The notes beneath the pieces are model-generated. The model saw nothing but the letters and a program-made list of their open reading frames with translations, was not told the DNA's origin and ran no database searches. The translations under genes and the position numbers were made by a program. This document shows, piece by piece, positions 55,669 through 64,000 of a stretch of 64,000 nt of DNA (the stretch's first letter is position 1; each line of letters opens with the position of its first letter). Location of the stretch: contig JAPPUL010000082.1 in NCBI GenBank assembly GCA_026874595.1, positions 374,001 through 438,000 of the forward strand, read 5' to 3'. This stretch comes from Sipunculus nudus. Taxonomy: Eukaryota; Annelida; Sipuncula; Golfingiida; Sipunculidae.

Positions 55669-55905
55669 CTATATATTTTTCTATATAGTCTTAAACTATA
55701 TCTATAAAACTATATCTTGGAGTCTTGAATACTATAAATATTATAGGGAAAAGTCAATATATAACTAAGTGTCTGTTGGACAAAAGTTATATATTTTATA
55801 TATAAGATTATATTATGCTTTTGTATACTATTAGAAAATCCTATATTACATACTTAAAGATTAAATATAAATTTAAATAAATATAAATTTATAATTGGAG
55901 GACTT
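55669..55905. other. Divergent intergenic region resB / ribH
   Basis: 237 bp of very AT-rich DNA that should hold promoters for both directions. A TTGGAGGAC ribosome-binding site precedes ribH. I looked for, and did not find, an FMN riboswitch. Confidence 0.4.
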
Positions 55906-56409
55906 ATGTTAAATAATGTTTTTGAAGGTTCTTTGATTGCTAATGAACTTAAGTTTGGAATTATTGTAAGTCGTTTTAATGATTTTATAACTACGAAGTT
56001 GCTTGATGGGGCTTTGGATGTTTTAGAGCGTAGTGGATGTTTTAAGGATGATATATATATATATAAGGTACCAGGTTCATTAGAGATTGCACCTCTTGCG
56101 CGGATATTAATATCTAAAGCCTCAGTTGATGCTATTATCTGTCTTGGAACGATTATTCGCGGGGGCACACCTCATTTTGACTATGTTTCAAACGAGACTG
56201 CAAAAGGGATATCCTCACTTGCCCTAAATTCTAGCATTCCGGTTATATTTGGGGTTTTAACAACTGATTCTATTGAACAGGCAGTTGAGCGGGCAGGAAC
56301 TAAACATGGTAATAAGGGAGCTGATGCGGCTTTGACTGCTATTGAGATGGCAAATCTTTATAAGCTTTTAGAAACGGATAAGGATGATGTTGGGTTTCGG
56401 GTTGTTTAA
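55906..56409 (+). CDS. ribH: 6,7-dimethyl-8-ribityllumazine synthase
   Basis: This 167-residue lumazine synthase catalyses the penultimate step of riboflavin synthesis and assembles as a pentamer or 60-mer. It shows [55 protein letters not shown] with the catalytic His, and [24 protein letters not shown]. Strong GGAGGA lies upstream. The other rib genes are not in the window. Confidence 0.96.
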   Translation: MLNNVFEGSLIANELKFGIIVSRFNDFITTKLLDGALDVLERSGCFKDDIYIYKVPGSLEIAPLARILISKASVDAIICLGTIIRGGTPHFDYVSNETAKGISSLALNSSIPVIFGVLTTDSIEQAVERAGTKHGNKGADAALTAIEMANLYKLLETDKDDVGFRVV

Positions 56410-56436
56410 TTTAGAAAGCAAGTGTTTTTTTTAGTT

Positions 56437-56480
56437 TAATAAGGGCTTTCGTATATTCGTATATATAAAAGCCCTTATTA
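56437..56480. terminator. Hairpin between convergent ribH and peroxiredoxin genes
   Basis: TAATAAGGGCTTT and AAAGCCCTTATTA form a perfect 13-bp stem around an 18-nt AT-rich loop. T-runs lie before the stem rather than after it on the plus strand. It may still stop or protect both transcripts. Confidence 0.7.
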
Positions 56481-56529
56481 GTAGACCGAGAATCTAATCT
56501 AGAAAACTTATTTTAATTAAAGTTTTATT

Positions 56530-57126
56530 TTAGAGTTTAGATGAGTTTTTAGCCAAGTACTCAGCAACGCCTTCTGTACTTGCTTTCATTCCCTCATCTC
56601 CTTTACTCCATCCAGCAGGACACACTTCACCATGCTTTTCAGTGTACTGAAGGGCATCAATAATTCGTAGTGTTTCGTCAATATTTCGGCCTATGCCAAG
56701 GTCATTAACAACTTGATGTCGTACTATACCTTCTTTGTCGATAAGGAAAGTTCCTCTAAGAGCGACAGAGCCGTTAATTAAAACATCATAATCTCGTGCA
56801 ATTTGTTTTGTTATGTCGGCTATAAGAGGATATCTTATTTGTCCTATTCCACCATTTTCAACAGGAGTATTTCTCCATGCCCAGTGGCTAAAATGCGAAT
56901 CGACCGAAACGCCAACAACTTCAACATCACGATTTTTAAACTCATCAAGTCTGTGTCCAAATGCTATAATTTCAGATGGGCACACAAATGTGAAATCAAG
57001 CGGATAGAAGAAAAGTACTAAATACTTATCTTTATAGTCAGCAAGGGAAATTTCCTTAAATGAATTATCGGGCATTACTGCCTGTCCTTTAAAGTTAGGT
57101 GCAGGTTGTGTTACAAGAACTGCCAT
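56530..57126 (-). CDS. 2-Cys peroxiredoxin (AhpC/Prx1 type)
   Basis: This thiol peroxidase of about 198 residues reduces H2O2 and organic peroxides. The peroxidatic Cys is in FYPLDFTFVCPSEIIAF, the resolving Cys in HGEVCPAGW, and the Arg in IRYPLIAD. DKYLVLFFYP and GTFLIDKEG are typical. I choose the second of two adjacent ATGs (57124-57126), six bases after GGAGG; the first would sit only three bases from it. No dedicated reductase (AhpF) is adjacent. Confidence 0.95.
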   Translation of the reverse strand: MAVLVTQPAPNFKGQAVMPDNSFKEISLADYKDKYLVLFFYPLDFTFVCPSEIIAFGHRLDEFKNRDVEVVGVSVDSHFSHWAWRNTPVENGGIGQIRYPLIADITKQIARDYDVLINGSVALRGTFLIDKEGIVRHQVVNDLGIGRNIDETLRIIDALQYTEKHGEVCPAGWSKGDEGMKASTEGVAEYLAKNSSKL

Positions 57127-57672
57127 CATCTACCTCCAAATATCTATTTAAATTTAAAACCTTTAAATTATTAATTTGACTCTGCAATTTGACTCTACAT
57201 GGAAGGCTATTGCAAATGCAGGATACTGCAAACATAAAACCTTGTCCTGCTGTAACTTGAGAGAGGCAATTTAATATAAAGTGCTAATTATTTTGCATAT
57301 GCTTACAGGTTAAGCACACAAATTTTTATTTAATATATTATAATAAATTTATACATGTTTGAATAGAGCTGTTAAGAATATTGTAAGATTATGCTTTATA
57401 TACTAATTATTTAGGCTTATAGAGAATTTTATAAAGGTGTTTAGGTACTTAGAGGGTTTAAAAACTAGTGTTTAATTGCTAATCTTTTGAGTTTTTTTTA
57501 GTATTTGACTTTTTAGTTATTTAAGAACATATTTAATTGACTATAGAATAAAGAGTCTTTTACAGATAAGTTTTTTTTACAGATAAAAAAACGTTTGATG
57601 TTTATCTATTGAGAAGTTAAACAAAAAGAAAGCAGAGTAAAGAAAAATAAATTAAAATATTTGGTGAATGTT
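57127..57672. other. Divergent intergenic region
   Basis: About 540 bp, AT-rich. It should contain the peroxiredoxin promoter (minus) and the promoter of the 2Fe-2S/ispH genes (plus). TTTGACTCTGCAATTTGACTCT is a short direct duplication near 57175-57197, and ACAGATAAR with following T/A-runs is duplicated near 57560-57590. No PerR/Fur box, tRNA or ORF could be supported. Confidence 0.4.
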
Positions 57673-57993
57673 ATGAGAGAAATAAGAAGACATTGCTTTG
57701 TGTGTACAAACCAGCGTCCACCTGCGGTAAAAGAGTCATGTGGGGGTTCTGGGTCGCATAAGCTATATGCACGCCTTATAGAAGAGATGGATAAAAGGAA
57801 TCTTCTGGGCAAAGTTTTGGTAACTCCGGCAGGTTGTCTTGGTCCTTGTTCAGATGGTCCAATATTTGTAGTATATCCTGAGGGTGTATGGTACTCAAAT
57901 ATAAAAGAGGAAGATATCGAAGAAATAGTTGAAAGTCATTTGGAGAATGGGAATCCGGTTGAGAGGCTTACCTATACATATCCAATGTACTAA
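57673..57993 (+). CDS. Thioredoxin-like 2Fe-2S ferredoxin
   Basis: This protein of about 106 residues has the fold of the HydN/NuoE-type 2Fe-2S ferredoxins. The Cys are at 8, 11 and 23 (RRHCFVCTNQRPP, ESCGG) and 54, 58 (TPAGCLGPCSDGPIFVVYPEGVWY). It is an electron carrier, possibly for IspH, whose gene starts 30 bp downstream and whose cluster needs reduction. I start at ATG 57673; an upstream TTG in frame would add MVNV. Confidence 0.88.
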   Translation: MREIRRHCFVCTNQRPPAVKESCGGSGSHKLYARLIEEMDKRNLLGKVLVTPAGCLGPCSDGPIFVVYPEGVWYSNIKEEDIEEIVESHLENGNPVERLTYTYPMY

Positions 57994-58023
57994 ATAAAAG
58001 TGATCAGGATACGGGGTTTTTGA

Positions 58024-58884
58024 ATGGAAATAGTATTATCTAGAGAACTTGGGTACTGTTATGGGGTTCGTGATGCAGTTGATCTGGTTATAGAGGCGTC
58101 TAAAACGAGTAGTGTTCAAACATGGGGACCTATAATACATAATCCACTTGCAATAAAAGAGCTTGAGGATGAGCATAGAATATACAATATAGAGGATTTA
58201 GAAGATTTAAAGGCTTCAAATCTTGCTATACGAGCGCATGGAGTGTCTCCAAAAGTCCTGTCGTCTTTTAAAGAGGAAAATGTAAATATTCTTGATGCAA
58301 CTTGTCCTTTTGTGAAGAAGACTCAGGAACTTGCAAAAGATTTGGTAGAAGATGGATATTTTGTTGTAATACTTGGCAAGAAGAACCATCCTGAAGTGCT
58401 TGGTATTGAAGGATATGTTAGTGGACATTCGCTTGTAGTACAAACTCTTGAAGATCTTGAGAAACTTACAAAGCATAAAAAGATAGGGATAGTCTTTCAA
58501 AGTACTATAACAATTGATGATACACGGGAGCTTTTGCCTGAGATTACAAAATACGCACAAGAGCTAAAAATACATACAACTATTTGCGGAGTGACAAAAA
58601 CGCGGCAAAAAGAGGCAAGAAGAATATCACAAATTGTTGATCTTATGATAGTAATAGGAGCAGGGAATAGTTCAAATTCTAAAAAGCTATATGAGATTGC
58701 AAAAGATATTAATAAAAATACAATACAAATAAATGATGCAAAAGAGCTTGATAAAATAAACTTTAGAGGGGTAGGGAAAGTTGGGATAGTGACAGGGACA
58801 TCAACACCTGATAGTGTTATATCTTTAATAATTAAAGAACTGCAAAGGCATGCAAAAGAAAACAAAAATCTAAAAAACGTCTAA
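58024..58884 (+). CDS. ispH: 4-hydroxy-3-methylbut-2-enyl diphosphate reductase
   Basis: This 286-residue last enzyme of the MEP isoprenoid pathway makes IPP and DMAPP. The three cluster Cys are at 12 (LGYCYGVRDAV), 94 (DATCPFV) and 188 (TTICGVTKTRQKEA). GPIIHN, RAHGV, GKKNHPEV and the late GTSTPDSVI are present. It follows a 2Fe-2S ferredoxin gene in the same operon, which could be its electron donor. Confidence 0.96.
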   Translation: MEIVLSRELGYCYGVRDAVDLVIEASKTSSVQTWGPIIHNPLAIKELEDEHRIYNIEDLEDLKASNLAIRAHGVSPKVLSSFKEENVNILDATCPFVKKTQELAKDLVEDGYFVVILGKKNHPEVLGIEGYVSGHSLVVQTLEDLEKLTKHKKIGIVFQSTITIDDTRELLPEITKYAQELKIHTTICGVTKTRQKEARRISQIVDLMIVIGAGNSSNSKKLYEIAKDINKNTIQINDAKELDKINFRGVGKVGIVTGTSTPDSVISLIIKELQRHAKENKNLKNV

Positions 58885-59019
58885 ACATCATATAAAAACT
58901 GTATGGGAGTGATTCTAGAATAGATTAGAAGAGATAATTGTAGAATTGAAAATATAGTTTTAAGTGTTTAAATCGAAAGTATCATTAATTATCTAAATAA
59001 ATGAGAAAGTAGGTAGGCT

Positions 59020-59370
59020 ATGGAAATAAAAACTGAGCTACAAACGCGTGAGAATAAAGAAGGCATAGTAATAATTGAGCCATCGGGTGAATTGGCATTA
59101 GAGAGTGCCAATGAGCTAAGAACGACAGTAAAGGCAAAGATTGGGCAGGCGTACCATAATATATTAATTAATTTGTCTAAAGTTAATTATATTGACAGTT
59201 CTGGGATAGGAGTACTTGTATCAAGTCTTGCTTATTTGAAAAAACATAATGGTAAGTTAAAGCTTTCAGGATTACACGGCAATGTACAAAAGATGTTTGA
59301 ATTTAGCAAGTTAGACATGGCATTTTCAATATTTAAAGACAAAGAAGAAGCGCTTGCTAACTGGGATTAA
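59020..59370 (+). CDS. STAS-domain anti-sigma factor antagonist
   Basis: This 116-residue single STAS domain has the phosphorylatable Ser in NYIDSSGIGVLVSSLAYL and GGLHGNVQKMFEF-like sequence. In SpoIIAA/RsbV-type switches the unphosphorylated form sequesters an anti-sigma kinase. No kinase, phosphatase or sigma gene is adjacent, so the partners are encoded elsewhere. Its 3' end overlaps the next, convergent gene by 4 bp. Confidence 0.93.
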   Translation: MEIKTELQTRENKEGIVIIEPSGELALESANELRTTVKAKIGQAYHNILINLSKVNYIDSSGIGVLVSSLAYLKKHNGKLKLSGLHGNVQKMFEFSKLDMAFSIFKDKEEALANWD

Positions 59371-60182
59371 CGTGGAATAAGTCTTCCTTGTGGGTCATAG
59401 TATAGTTTATATCTTATTTTACCGCTTTGAAAGTACTCATATGTAATATATCCAAGGAGGTTATTGTTATAGTCAAATCGTCTTGCCTCTTTTAATTTAT
59501 CCTGCTCATTATATTTATATCTTGTTTTTCCTATTACTTGCTTTTTGTTATTGTACCTGGTTTTGATTATTTTGAGTCCTTTTTTATTGTATTGATATTT
59601 TATGAATTGCAAGAGGATATTGGATGGGGAATAATATGCGACCTTAATTTTTTTATTTTGCTTTGAGTATGAAAAGACGGTATAATTTTTGAGTTTCTTG
59701 TCTTTGTAATAATTCTCAACACGTTTTATTTTTTTGTCTTTATTTCGATAGAAGATTTTAATATAAGTCTTTGTTATGGGGTTGTATTTTTTAACAACAA
59801 GTTTATTCTTATAAAAGATAGTAATTCTTTTTAGTTGTTTTTGAATGTATGTTTTAAGGGCCTTAATTTGGTTTTCTTGATAAAGCAAGACCTCTTCATG
59901 TACAACATTTCCATTATCTATATATTTGTATTTTCTAAGGCGTTTTTCTGCGTCATAGTAAGCAATATAATAATCTTTCTGAGAATATATATAATCAGTA
60001 ATATTAGTAAGCTCATTTTGAAAGAGTTTTAATCCATTATACTTAGTAAGGGAGGTCTTTGCATCATAATACTTTATATAATATTGAGGATATCCGTCTA
60101 TAGCGAATAGATGGAATGCTAATAAGGTGATAATATATTTGGTTATTTTTTTATAATTTACTTTTTTATAATTTATTTTCAT
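59367..60182 (-). CDS. Exported Tyr/Lys-rich repeat protein, unknown function
   Basis: This 271-residue protein has a signal peptide after a basic repetitive start (YKKVNYKKITKYIITLLAFHLFAIDGYPQ). The mature protein is a chain of about 20-22-residue beta-hairpin-like units of the Y-Y-D-x-x-x-x-L-x-K-Y type (for example YIAYYDAEKRLRKYKY, VIGKTRYKYNEQDKLKEARRF, GYITYEYFQSGKIRYKLYYDPQGRL). They resemble YD/YwqK-like repeats. It is strongly basic and probably periplasmic or surface-exposed. AGGA precedes the start. Confidence 0.7.
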   Translation of the reverse strand: MKINYKKVNYKKITKYIITLLAFHLFAIDGYPQYYIKYYDAKTSLTKYNGLKLFQNELTNITDYIYSQKDYYIAYYDAEKRLRKYKYIDNGNVVHEEVLLYQENQIKALKTYIQKQLKRITIFYKNKLVVKKYNPITKTYIKIFYRNKDKKIKRVENYYKDKKLKNYTVFSYSKQNKKIKVAYYSPSNILLQFIKYQYNKKGLKIIKTRYNNKKQVIGKTRYKYNEQDKLKEARRFDYNNNLLGYITYEYFQSGKIRYKLYYDPQGRLIPR

Positions 60183-60288
60183 TGAAATTTCCTAAGGCAT
60201 TTAAAATTCTGATAAACTCTCTTTTTATAGGGTCATGTCTAAAATTAGAGTAGTTAGAATAATAATAAAATATATTATGTATATTTCC

Positions 60289-60318
60289 TTGACAATTAAT
60301 CAAAAAAATACTTACTTT
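60289..60318 (+). promoter_or_regulatory. Possible sigma-70-type promoter for hisD
   Basis: A perfect TTGACA (60289-60294) is followed after 18 bases by TACTTT (60313-60318) as a weak -10. This would place transcription start about 45 bp upstream of hisD. Confidence 0.35.
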
Positions 60319-60369
60319 GCTTGATATTTTTAGATATATATATTTTATAATCAGAAGATAGTTTAAGAT

Positions 60370-61668
60370 ATGCTTAAGATTTATTCAGGGAAAGATTATG
60401 TAAAAAAGCTTAAAGACAGAGGGATAAAAAACTATTTAAGCATCCAAGAGCCGGTATATCAAATCATTCAAAACGTTATTAATAAGGGGGATGCTGCTTT
60501 ACTCCAATATGCGCAGTCATTTGATGAGATAGAAGATATAAAAAACTTTTCGATTAGATGTAGTGAAGAAGAGAAAGAGCAAGGGATTAAATCGCTTGCA
60601 CTTGATATGAAAGAGATAATAGATGAGGCCTATGAGAATATTTATAGATTTCATTCAAAGGAGCTTCAACATAATTGGTCGTTTTCCAAAGATGGAGCAT
60701 ATCTTGGTCAACTTATATCACCGATAGAGAAGATAGGAGCTTACGTACCTGGGGGTAAAGGGACTTATCCATCTACAGTGCTTATGAACTGTATTCCTGC
60801 GCAGATAGCGGGAGTACCAGAAATATATATAACAACCCCCCCGACACCGATACGTGGACATCTTGATCCTGCGATATTATATGCAGGATCTCTTTGCGGT
60901 GTTAAGGAGTTTTATAAGATAGGGGGAGCGGGTGCGATTGCTGCTTTAACTTATGGGACTAAATCTGTTAAGAAGGTATATAAGATAGTTGGTCCTGGGA
61001 ATTTATTTGTATCTATTGCTAAAAAGCTTGTATACGGGCATGTGGATATAGATATGATAGCGGGTCCGTCAGAGATTATGATACTAGCGGATGAGAACTC
61101 CCCTATAGATTATATTACGTATGATCTTTTTTCACAGAGTGAACATTCTGAAGACTCATCATCGATATTGCTTGTACCGAATGAGAAGATGGCTCATGAA
61201 GTTATTAGCTTTGCTAAAAAGAAAGTAAAAGCGTCTAAGCGAAAATATACCTTAGAACGGGCTTTAGAAGACAATGGAGTTATAGCTATTTATTCATCTT
61301 TGAGAGAAGCATTTGACATTATAAATGAATACGCCCCTGAGCATCTTGGGATACTGATGGATATAAATATAGCAGATATTGCTAAATACATTAAAAATGT
61401 TGGTTCTATTTTTATGGGAGCTAATACACCTGAGCCTATTGGGGACTATTTTGCAGGGACTAATCATAGTCTGCCTACTGGGGGGACTGCAAAATTCTTT
61501 TCACCACTTGGTGTTTACGATTTTCAAAAGCGGACATCAATAACCTGTTATAGTAAAGAATTGCTTGAGAAGAATAAAGATAAGATTATTCGTTTTGCAG
61601 AATATGAAGGATTTTTTGAGCATGCAAATAGTATACGGATAAGGTGTGATAATACTACTACTAAATAA
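60370..61668 (+). CDS. hisD: Histidinol dehydrogenase
   Basis: This 432-residue zinc enzyme catalyses the last two oxidations, L-histidinol to L-histidine. It shows [27 protein letters not shown], the signature region [27 protein letters not shown] with the zinc-binding Gln/His, and EHLGI plus [23 protein letters not shown]. Length and start are normal. No other his gene lies in the window, so the pathway is dispersed. Confidence 0.96.
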   Translation: MLKIYSGKDYVKKLKDRGIKNYLSIQEPVYQIIQNVINKGDAALLQYAQSFDEIEDIKNFSIRCSEEEKEQGIKSLALDMKEIIDEAYENIYRFHSKELQHNWSFSKDGAYLGQLISPIEKIGAYVPGGKGTYPSTVLMNCIPAQIAGVPEIYITTPPTPIRGHLDPAILYAGSLCGVKEFYKIGGAGAIAALTYGTKSVKKVYKIVGPGNLFVSIAKKLVYGHVDIDMIAGPSEIMILADENSPIDYITYDLFSQSEHSEDSSSILLVPNEKMAHEVISFAKKKVKASKRKYTLERALEDNGVIAIYSSLREAFDIINEYAPEHLGILMDINIADIAKYIKNVGSIFMGANTPEPIGDYFAGTNHSLPTGGTAKFFSPLGVYDFQKRTSITCYSKELLEKNKDKIIRFAEYEGFFEHANSIRIRCDNTTTK

Positions 61669-61717
61669 TAATTATATAAACATTTCTTTATATAAACATT
61701 TCTTTTTGAGTGGTAAG

Positions 61718-62326
61718 ATGAAAATTATAGTAATTGGTGCAACGGGAGTACTTGGAGGTGGAGTAACAAAGGTATTAAAAGCCGAGCATGATGTTATTGA
61801 AGTTGGATATCGGAGTGGAGATTATACTGTAGACATTACGGATTTGGGTTCGATTGGGAATCTTTATGAGCAAATTGGCAGTTTTGATGCACTGGTTTCG
61901 GCTACTGGTGCAGTACACTTTGGAGCTTTGGAAGGAATGACTCAGGAACAATGGATGCTTGGCATCAATAATAAATTAATGGGGCAAGTCAATTTAGTTC
62001 TTGAAGGGCTAAATCATATTGCTGATAATGGTTCTTTTACATTGACGACAGGAGTTCTTAGTGAGGATCCTATTCCCTATGGCACAGCGGCCACGATGGT
62101 CAATAGAGCTCTTGAGGGTTTTGTGGCATCTGCCGCACTTGAAATGCCTAGAGGGGTCCGTATTAATGCTGTCAGTCCAACTTTGTTAACGGAGTCTGTA
62201 GAATCTTTTGGCGCTGCATTTCTAGGCTTTGACCCTGTTCCTGCTTCTAAAGCTGCTCTGGGTTTTCTAAAGAGTATTGGTGGCAAACGAACGGGAGAAA
62301 CTTTTGTCGTTAAAGGGCTTGTCTAA
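61718..62326 (+). CDS. Small short-chain dehydrogenase
   Basis: This 202-residue compact SDR begins MKIIVIGATGVLGGGVTKVL (NAD(P) loop). It has SATGAVHFG, then SFTLTTGVLSEDPIPYGTAATMVNRALEGFVASAALEMPRGVRINAVSPTLL. This family is common in proteobacteria and of unknown substrate. I start at ATG 61718 because the longer frame from 61646 has no family similarity and overlaps hisD. Base use looks less AT-rich than the neighbours, so recent acquisition is possible. Confidence 0.88.
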   Translation: MKIIVIGATGVLGGGVTKVLKAEHDVIEVGYRSGDYTVDITDLGSIGNLYEQIGSFDALVSATGAVHFGALEGMTQEQWMLGINNKLMGQVNLVLEGLNHIADNGSFTLTTGVLSEDPIPYGTAATMVNRALEGFVASAALEMPRGVRINAVSPTLLTESVESFGAAFLGFDPVPASKAALGFLKSIGGKRTGETFVVKGLV

Positions 62327-62408
62327 ATACTAACTTTTAATGTAGCTATAGTATTATTTTTATGAAGTGATTAATCAGGAGAACGATTATGTTTCCTAGT
62401 TGATATAC

Positions 62409-63047
62409 TCAATATTTAATTTCTTTAAGAGAGTAGTTATCTTCTAGTATGTTTCTTGAATATGCTTTTCCTACTTTTGTAACTATATCTAATGTCAAGA
62501 TATTTACCACTAGAAAAAGTGCCGACGTAGTGATACTTTCAACAAGCTCACCATAAACGCTCTGCTCAGGAAGAAGACTAAATAGTACTAATACAAGATC
62601 ACTTAAAAGAAAAGTAGACCACCAAAGAGTAATTATAGAATGACCTTTCATTTTGTGGCTCACATCCCATATCTCTTTTATGACCCTATATGGTGCAAAT
62701 AAATTAACAATCGGAATGATAAAAGCCCAAAAAGACCATGCGGAACTATATTTCATAGGCTCACCGGACAATATACGAAGGTTCTTATTACTCCTATAAA
62801 CCCACATAAGAAAAGTAATAGTAGTAACTAATAGAATAACTACGAAAGCAAGTAAAATAATAGAAACTATTGCATCCATTATATCAGGCATATCAGGAAA
62901 TTCAAAAAGCTTTGGATCTGCAGGCATAGTTAAATAGTAATATAAGACGTAAAGCTCAACAAGTATAACAGTAGCCCAAAAGACAATTGTAGCTTTTAGT
63001 AAAAATCTTAGTATTTTTGTTATTTTAGCGTGGGATTTAACTTTCAT
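62409..63047 (-). CDS. DUF4328 membrane protein
   Basis: This 212-residue protein has about five helices. The DUF4328 core is visible: FLMWVYRSNKNLRILSGEPMKYSSAWSFWAFIIPIVNLFAPYRVIKEIWDVS. Function of the family is unknown. It is transcribed toward the left; the 15-bp array begins about 85 bp upstream of its start. Confidence 0.85.
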   Translation of the reverse strand: MKVKSHAKITKILRFLLKATIVFWATVILVELYVLYYYLTMPADPKLFEFPDMPDIMDAIVSIILLAFVVILLVTTITFLMWVYRSNKNLRILSGEPMKYSSAWSFWAFIIPIVNLFAPYRVIKEIWDVSHKMKGHSIITLWWSTFLLSDLVLVLFSLLPEQSVYGELVESITTSALFLVVNILTLDIVTKVGKAYSRNILEDNYSLKEIKY

Positions 63048-63130
63048 AGTTATTTAAGGTTATTACTCTTCGTCATAGTAAAAATACTGCTCCTGCTCTC
63101 ATCTTACTTACTACCCTTACCCTTTATCCT

Positions 63131-63235
63131 TTTTCTACTATCCCCCTTTCTACTATCCCCCTTTCTACTATCCCCCTTTCTACTATCCCCCTTTCTACTA
63201 TCCCCCTTTCTGCTATCCCCTATCCTACTATCCCT
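63131..63235. repeat. 15-bp tandem array
   Basis: About seven units of TTTCTACTATCCCCC (late units diverge: TGCTATCCCC, CTATCCTACTATCC) end one base before the stop of the TPR gene. They occupy the space upstream of the DUF4328 gene. Confidence 0.92.
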
Positions 63236-63236
63236 C

Positions 63237-64000
63237 TTAAGATAACTTGTCAAGCTTTATTTTTACCCCTCTTAATAAGAGATTTGCATCTTCTTCCACG
63301 CCTCGTCTTAAGAATACATTTGACATGAAGTCTACTTCCAATTTCCCTGACTTGTGCTTGGCTTGCTTTAAGTATTCTTCATAATGTTTCTCGCTTCGTT
63401 TTAGGGCCTCTTTTATCTCTTTTTTACTCTTGCCCATCTTTGTATATAATTGTGCAAAAGATTCCTCTAACAATCCAAGATATCTGTTAGATAGGAAGTA
63501 CGATGGGACTTGTTTGTATCTTTCATTAAAATCTTTATAGGTCTTTAAAGTCGCTTTATAACTTTCTTGTGCTTTTTTATACTCCCCTTTCTTATAATAA
63601 TTATAACCTCGATTATATAACGAATGTCCTAAGTTTAATAAGGCTTGGAAGGATAAATAAAAATCTTCTTTATTTTTATATGCTTGGCGAAAATAGTATA
63701 TTGCGTTATCATAATCGCCTATTGAGTAGTATGTTAGCCCTAGCGTGTATTGAGATAAGTATACCTCGCCTACCCCCTCATCTCCGTACTCCTCAAGCAC
63801 TTCTTTATTACCCTTAACTAGTTTTGCAAGTTCATCATCTGTTATATTACCTCCTTCTACGACCTCATCTCCTGCCTCTCTAACCTTTTCTAGTAAATCT
63901 AGATTTGCTTCGTAATATTTATTACTTATCTCCTCTCTTTGCAAATCCTCCATATAAGATAATATCCCAACTGAGCCTAACAATAAAAGCAGTACTACAA
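63237..64000 (-). CDS. TPR-repeat protein with N-terminal anchor (5' end outside window)
   Basis: The frame stays open to the right edge, so the N-terminus is missing; the last visible upstream residues are hydrophobic (VVLLLLLGSVGILSY), a signal anchor. The rest has tetratricopeptide units: LSQYTLGLTYYSIGDYDNAIYYFRQAY, ALLNLGHSLYNRGYNYYKKGEYKKAQESYKATL. It ends in a helix-rich tail. The layout resembles YfgM/Tol-Pal-associated periplasmic TPR proteins that scaffold envelope assembly. A TTG at 63981-63983 is not the real start. Confidence 0.85.
   Translation of the reverse strand, partial: VVLLLLLGSVGILSYMEDLQREEISNKYYEANLDLLEKVREAGDEVVEGGNITDDELAKLVKGNKEVLEEYGDEGVGEVYLSQYTLGLTYYSIGDYDNAIYYFRQAYKNKEDFYLSFQALLNLGHSLYNRGYNYYKKGEYKKAQESYKATLKTYKDFNERYKQVPSYFLSNRYLGLLEESFAQLYTKMGKSKKEIKEALKRSEKHYEEYLKQAKHKSGKLEVDFMSNVFLRRGVEEDANLLLRGVKIKLDKLS

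Noticed and set aside
55669-55905. FMN riboswitch before ribH
   Set aside because: No conserved RFN helices or GGGGC-type core could be found in this AT-rich stretch.
63030-63245. 71-codon plus-strand ORF encoding repeated LLSPF
   Set aside because: It is only the translation of the 15-bp repeat array; no ribosome-binding site and no family similarity.

Overview
The window is AT-rich chromosomal DNA that uses the standard bacterial code: TGA and TAA act as stops and TGG encodes Trp. The best taxonomic clue is RpoA, whose N-terminus (NLLKDFKKP..., then GFGITLANALRRTLLSSIQGYA) resembles spirochaete RpoA as I remember it. The relaxed lipobox of the 13.4 kb lipoprotein and the large unrecognised cytoplasmic proteins also fit a spirochaete or close relative. 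This placement is an inference; no rRNA or tRNA gene was seen.

Layout. 1-2.8 kb: end of a ribosomal/RNAP operon (rpsD-rpoA-rplQ) and a Sir2-type deacylase. 3-11.6 kb, minus strand: groEL, ilvD, an MFS/CBS-domain pair and a sigma-54 activator. 11.9-18.7 kb: homoserine dehydrogenase, a lipoprotein, a large unknown protein, a MerR regulator and two exported proteins. 18.8-25.3 kb: a FetAB-type ABC exporter, a PGRP/amidase, a radical SAM protein, a DsrE-like protein and a membrane protein. 25.5-33.5 kb: a catabolic island with a frameshifted FadR-type regulator, a TRAP transporter (dctPQM), a thiolase, an acyl-CoA ligase and an SDR. 33.5-34.3 kb: two large tandem-repeat arrays. 34.3-41.9 kb: a chemoreceptor, an AcuI-like reductase, PcrA helicase, a possible RpoZ, a glycosyltransferase and a thiamine-binding protein. 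42-49.7 kb: ferredoxin, RnfC, TsaD, an epimerase, a NeuB-type synthase and another large unknown protein. 49.7-55.7 kb, minus strand: dapB, hemA and the System II cytochrome c maturation pair ccsA/resB. 55.9-64 kb: ribH, peroxiredoxin, a 2Fe-2S protein, ispH, a STAS protein, hisD, an SDR, a DUF4328 protein and a TPR protein running off the end.

The metabolic picture is of an organism that makes its own branched-chain and aspartate-family amino acids, histidine, lysine/peptidoglycan precursors, flavin and isoprenoids, at least in part. It imports and CoA-activates an unknown carboxylate. It is chemotactic, may make nonulosonic-acid glycans, and has ion-translocating (Rnf) and c-type cytochrome electron transport.

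The most distinctive feature is the number of short tandem arrays (units about 7-17 bp), each with its own unit. They lie in many intergenic gaps and, in multiples of three, inside coding regions. There are also two recent local duplications that copied the start of one gene and the end of another. The broken regulator beside an intact palindromic operator is the clearest single lesion.
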